Shown here piece after piece: positions 60,221 to 64,000 of a stretch of DNA of 64,000 nucleotides. Under the pieces are notes generated by a model. It saw only the letters and a program-made list of their open reading frames with translations, ran no database searches and was not told the DNA's origin. Source of the DNA: Pseudochryseolinea flava (GTDB lineage: Bacteria > Bacteroidota > Bacteroidia > Cytophagales > Cyclobacteriaceae); contig NZ_QMFY01000003.1 in NCBI RefSeq assembly GCF_003286915.1, positions 186,001 to 250,000 on the forward strand, read 5' to 3'. The position numbers and the translations under genes were made by a program. The number at the start of each line of letters is the position of its first letter. Positions within the stretch are counted from its first letter, which is position 1.

Positions 60221-63200
60221 ATGTTCAAAAAATTTACGGTCAATACGTTTCGCATTTCTTTGTTGATGGCATCCATGGCAATCTTGATTCCAACAGGTTT
60301 GTTGGCACAAGGCTATTTCAACCATCAATGGTATTTCGGCACCGCCCAGCGCGATCTGCGTTTCCATCTTGCAGATCAATCGGCCAGTGTGGTAACGAAT
60401 CAAAACCCTACCTTCGGACAAGGTGGTAGTGGTGTGGCAACAGATCCGCTCAATGGAACGTTGCTGTTCTATACTGACGGCGATAATATCTACGACGCCA
60501 CCCATCAGCCCATGCCAGGCGGTTCACCCAACGGAACCCCTACTGAAAATCAACCCGTCGCTCTTTGTAAAGTACCAGGGCAACCCTTTCAATATTATGT
60601 ATTCACCCGCAACCCGGGCACGCGACTTTTGGAAGTGACCACTGTTGACATGGATCAGTTTGGTAACGCAGTAGCGCCCGCCCCAAAGCTAGGTAACGTA
60701 ACCTCCGCGAACCAACCTGTTGCAGGATCACCTGCGCTTTCGGAAGCCATGATTATCATACCGCATTCGAATAACACTAATTTCTGGCTCATCGCACATC
60801 AGCAGGGCACATCCCAGTACCTCGTCATGGAAATCACGGCCACCGGTTTCGTTTTAAATACCGTAACTGCCGACGATCCATCGACACCTTTAGTCGAAGG
60901 CCTCATTCAAAATGCAGCAAACTTCTCTTACTACGCACCAACAAAAAAAATTGCCGTAGCACCAAAAGAAGCAAACCGTAATGTAGAGGTGTTAACATTC
61001 ACCGAAACGGCGCCTTTCTTAACCTCTCAAATAATTCCGAATTCATCTGTAAGCAGCGCTACAACAGAAGCAATCTTCGATACTGAATTCAGCAATTCTG
61101 GAAAATATCTTTACGTATCATATCATGGACAAACTGCCCCTGCCGTAACTGCGGATATTGTCCGGTTCGATATCAAAGTTCCCACAAACCCATCAACATC
61201 GGTGATTACCAATGCCCCCGCAAGAAGTTATGGTTTGCAGATGGCACCCGACAGCGTGATTTATCATCTATACCAACAGACTGTGGGCGGCCCTTTCTTA
61301 CTCGGCGCATTAACTGGTTTTGATGATGTTACAAATCCGCAGACGTACGATGCATCCGCTTTTCCTGGTGACTTTGGTGGTAGACAATTTCCAAATTTCG
61401 CGTTGTCAGACCAATTCGTCATCACAGGATCTTTCACATCAAGTGGTACATGCGCAAATGCACCAACTACGTTCACACCTGCAAACGTTACACCCGATGC
61501 TGATAGTCTTGTCTGGAATTTTGGTGACAACTCCGCGCCTCTTGCCAGTTGGAATCCGATTTACACCTACACAGACGCGGGCACTTTCACACCAACAATG
61601 ACTGTACACGTCGGAACGCAGTCACAGACCTTCCCTGGCACGCCAATAACGATTACAGACAATCAACTTCAGATTAACGACATTCCGAGCGACACCACAG
61701 CTTGTTCGTGCGAACTTCCGCTCTCAAAACAATTTGATCCGCCGGCGCCACCACCCGCACCATGCTCTCCTCAATTTCAACTGATTCCGGAATTTAGCCA
61801 AGAACCTACACGGTGGACATGGTATGGCCCAAACGGACAAGTATCGACAGGTTCAGGGTCGTCTGCAGTGTTGGCTCCTCAGATTGCCGGCTACTATTAC
61901 ATCATCGCCGAGCTGAATGGATGCGAAGTGTATCGCGGTGTCAATATTAAAGAATATGAAATTCCAGATCCGAGGGCGAACATGTGGTACTTCGGAGACA
62001 ACGCTGGACTTGATTTTAATCCACGTCCACCGAACCCAGTATTGCCAATATCCAATCCCGTCATGGATGCTCCCGAAGGAACTGCAACGGTATCGGATCG
62101 CAACGGTAAAGTGGTAATCTTCACCGACGGACAAAAACTGTGGGGACCTGGTCCTGCATTCCAAGAAATAACCACCACGGCAGGTACTCCTGTAGACCTT
62201 GGTGGAGATCCCGGCTCATCACAGTCAGCATTGATTGTTCCCGTGCGCGGAGATGAAACCCTTTACTACATCTTTACAACACGGCAAGTTTACGACGTTA
62301 CAGGTGCTTACGAATTGCGATATGCATTGTTCGATCGTAAGAAAGGCACCATCGGCCAGGTTGTATCCCAAGGTGTTCTTTTCCGTCGCAGCACAGAGCG
62401 TATTACTGCCTCTGCATCGGGCTGGCTAATTGCGCACGAATTTGGAAACAATGCATTCCGTGCTTATCCGATCTCAACACAAGGTATCGGAAATCCCGTA
62501 ACCTCTGGCATCGGTTCCGATCACACTACAGCAGTGGCACAAGCAGGTCAAGGCTACATGAAGTTATCACCGAACAATATTTTAGCGGTAGCACTTTCTA
62601 CGCCACCAACGCATCACATCGAGATGTTTGACTTCGCGGACAGCACAGGTATTATTAGCAACTTCCGTCAGGTAGCACTCAAGAATGAAATGAATGCGCA
62701 AGTATATGGCATCGAGTTCGCCGGTGATCGCATGTTCGCGTCGTTGAGTTCGACAGCGCCCGGAACACCTTCGTTTCTGTATGAGTTTGCGATCGATGCA
62801 ACAACCAGAATAGCAACGGAAGTTGTTCCTGTTGTTCCTCCTGCACCCAATACAGATAAACAATCCGACAAGCCTTTAAATGGCGTCAAACTTGGCGCGC
62901 TGCAAGTCGGTCCCAATGGACAAATATATGTCGCCTATGAAACACCTGGTACACCCAACGGCTTCGTGGGTACCATTCAATTGAGTGGAGACATCAGAGT
63001 GATATCGACATTGAACCTGAATGGTCAGCCATTGGCTGGGGGAACATTCAGTAAACTAGGACTCCCTAATTTTGTACAGAACCTGATGGATCAGCCATCT
63101 ACACCATCGATGAATGTTGCCGGATTCTGTTTCGGCGAAGAAACTATTTTCACAGGAACCGGTGGAGATAATATCGATGAGCTAGAATGGTTCATCGACG

Positions 63201-64000
63201 GTGTCGTCTACGGAACTAAGAGTTCTAGAAATACAGAAATCAGGCGGGAACTTTCTCTCGGCCCACATACTGTGCGCTTGGAAATTACCAATCGTTGTAA
63301 AGGCGTTGTTGCTGTATTCACACAAAACTTCACGATCGTAGAACCACCACAAGCGCCTACTACGCCACAGACCCTGTGTACACCACCGCTGGTGTTGAAT
63401 GCCAATCCTCGACCTGAACCTGGTCTCACATATCTATGGTCAACAGGGCAAACCACAAGTTTACTTTCTGTAAGCCGCATTGGTAGGTACTCAGTAAATA
63501 TTACCAGTACCATTACAGGGTGTAGCACCAATGCAGAAATTGAAGTATTACCCGGAACCCGCCAGGTTGATTTTGGGCCCGATGTAACGACATGTTCAGG
63601 AACAGTAAACACAACATTAAATACATTCTACGCTCCTTCCGTATCACACCAATGGTATGTCAACGGAGGCATTACGGCAAACACGTCGCCAACACAAAAT
63701 GTGGATATCAGTTCTCCAGGAACGAATACCTACATCGTAGTCATCAATGAACCAAATTCCGGATGTACGACTTCAGATACAATATCGTATACCGTTAACA
63801 GAACGCCACAAGCGGTGTTAACCACTCCAGGACCAATCGCGTGTCTTTCTAATGCCGGACAAATTGACTTGAGTATTACACCGCCTCCAGCCGGCACGTC
63901 GACTTTGCAATACATCATCACCGATGGTACCGGCGCCATTGTTGGAAGCGGCACGAACGTTACTGTACCGCCGGTGTTCAACACATCCGTCACTGGTCTC
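60221..64000 (+). CDS. Giant secreted PKD/adhesin-like protein, 3' end outside window
   Basis: The frame is open for 1260 codons to the window end. Signal peptide: MFKKFTVNTFRISLLMASMA then cleavage near LLAQG. Two related modules, each starting WYFG and going on to a FYTDG or IFTDG phrase, lie at residues ~37-95 and ~589-650, so the head is a duplicated beta-propeller-like or sugar-binding unit. A PKD-like domain (VWNFGDNSAPLASWNPIYTY) lies near residue 430-460. Later Ig-like segments contain paired cysteines and phrases such as YLWSTGQTT. By kind and by the divergent porP gene it should be a type IX cargo protein; the sorting domain would be beyond the end. Confidence 0.85.
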   Translation, partial: MFKKFTVNTFRISLLMASMAILIPTGLLAQGYFNHQWYFGTAQRDLRFHLADQSASVVTNQNPTFGQGGSGVATDPLNGTLLFYTDGDNIYDATHQPMPGGSPNGTPTENQPVALCKVPGQPFQYYVFTRNPGTRLLEVTTVDMDQFGNAVAPAPKLGNVTSANQPVAGSPALSEAMIIIPHSNNTNFWLIAHQQGTSQYLVMEITATGFVLNTVTADDPSTPLVEGLIQNAANFSYYAPTKKIAVAPKEANRNVEVLTFTETAPFLTSQIIPNSSVSSATTEAIFDTEFSNSGKYLYVSYHGQTAPAVTADIVRFDIKVPTNPSTSVITNAPARSYGLQMAPDSVIYHLYQQTVGGPFLLGALTGFDDVTNPQTYDASAFPGDFGGRQFPNFALSDQFVITGSFTSSGTCANAPTTFTPANVTPDADSLVWNFGDNSAPLASWNPIYTYTDAGTFTPTMTVHVGTQSQTFPGTPITITDNQLQINDIPSDTTACSCELPLSKQFDPPAPPPAPCSPQFQLIPEFSQEPTRWTWYGPNGQVSTGSGSSAVLAPQIAGYYYIIAELNGCEVYRGVNIKEYEIPDPRANMWYFGDNAGLDFNPRPPNPVLPISNPVMDAPEGTATVSDRNGKVVIFTDGQKLWGPGPAFQEITTTAGTPVDLGGDPGSSQSALIVPVRGDETLYYIFTTRQVYDVTGAYELRYALFDRKKGTIGQVVSQGVLFRRSTERITASASGWLIAHEFGNNAFRAYPISTQGIGNPVTSGIGSDHTTAVAQAGQGYMKLSPNNILAVALSTPPTHHIEMFDFADSTGIISNFRQVALKNEMNAQVYGIEFAGDRMFASLSSTAPGTPSFLYEFAIDATTRIATEVVPVVPPAPNTDKQSDKPLNGVKLGALQVGPNGQIYVAYETPGTPNGFVGTIQLSGDIRVISTLNLNGQPLAGGTFSKLGLPNFVQNLMDQPSTPSMNVAGFCFGEETIFTGTGGDNIDELEWFIDGVVYGTKSSRNTEIRRELSLGPHTVRLEITNRCKGVVAVFTQNFTIVEPPQAPTTPQTLCTPPLVLNANPRPEPGLTYLWSTGQTTSLLSVSRIGRYSVNITSTITGCSTNAEIEVLPGTRQVDFGPDVTTCSGTVNTTLNTFYAPSVSHQWYVNGGITANTSPTQNVDISSPGTNTYIVVINEPNSGCTTSDTISYTVNRTPQAVLTTPGPIACLSNAGQIDLSITPPPAGTSTLQYIITDGTGAIVGSGTNVTVPPVFNTSVTGL

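Noticed and set aside
1-64000. tRNA, rRNA, CRISPR, prophage or classical insertion sequences
   Set aside because: I saw no tRNA-like cloverleaf, rRNA core sequence, transposase, integrase or phage structural gene in the window, though a covariance-model scan was not possible.

Overview
The window looks like a chromosomal segment of a gliding-type Bacteroidetes, most likely order Cytophagales. Evidence: three proteins with a type IX secretion look (two with a recognisable gliding-motility-associated C-terminal sorting domain), a PorP/SprF membrane protein, lineage families (DUF4290, DUF3109, DUF3267), an arginine cluster with an ornithine transcarbamylase of the acetyl/succinyl type, and many -7 boxes of the form TAnnTTTG, the promoter element of this phylum. 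Shine-Dalgarno sites are mostly absent. Many starts had to be moved from an upstream TTG/GTG to an internal ATG.

Layout. 1-8.1 kb: end of a DUF3267 gene, bioB, sppA, folK, fabD, a DCC-family protein and a large type IX cargo protein. 8.4-11.6 kb: two small hypotheticals, then a PlsB-like acyltransferase overlapping gpsA (entry to phospholipid synthesis). 11.7-18.8 kb: HIT/greA, a pentapeptide-repeat membrane protein, rsmA-mgtE-dehydrogenase, pdxA, a TerB-like gene. 18.9-23.6 kb: DUF177-rpmF-fabH-efp-accB-accC, a fatty acid/translation block without plsX. 24-32 kb: DUF3109, an orphan TcmP, UvrD/PcrA, DUF4290-murA, a small outer-membrane protein, xth. 32.3-42 kb: hisS-hutH-cargo protein, ybaB-glycosyltransferase, an abundant-looking lipoprotein with an OmpA-like domain, pdhB. 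42-48.8 kb: a rhomboid-MORN-TonB fusion, an M48 protease, a LytS/LytTR pair, a dioxygenase-like lipoprotein, a beta-barrel protein. 48.8-58.7 kb: one arginine operon on the minus strand (GNAT, argG, argC, four-helix-bundle gene, argD, argF', argB, argE, hydrolase-like gene, argH) with a long structured leader. 59-64 kb: porP/sprF and a giant secreted protein that runs off the end.

The most unusual feature is a family of intergenic elements made of degenerate 5-8 nt words arranged as imperfect inverted arms. At least nine loci have two arms or clear relatives. They often start at the stop codon of a gene. Each locus uses its own words (GTTCAC/GTGAAC, AAAGTT/AACTTT, CTCAAG/CTTGAG, AAGAAGTA/TACTTCTT). 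Two of them carry a four-helix-bundle (S23/IVP-type) gene between the arms. One of these sits inside the arginine operon between argC and argD. The layout mirrors the intervening sequences of 23S rRNA, where an S23 ORF lies inside a stem, but here it is in mRNA spacers.

The second candidate system is the ~300 nt leader of the arginine operon. It has its own promoter, several hairpins, two mutually exclusive stems and a 17-codon ORF with five arginine codons, which suggests control by arginyl-tRNA or arginine.
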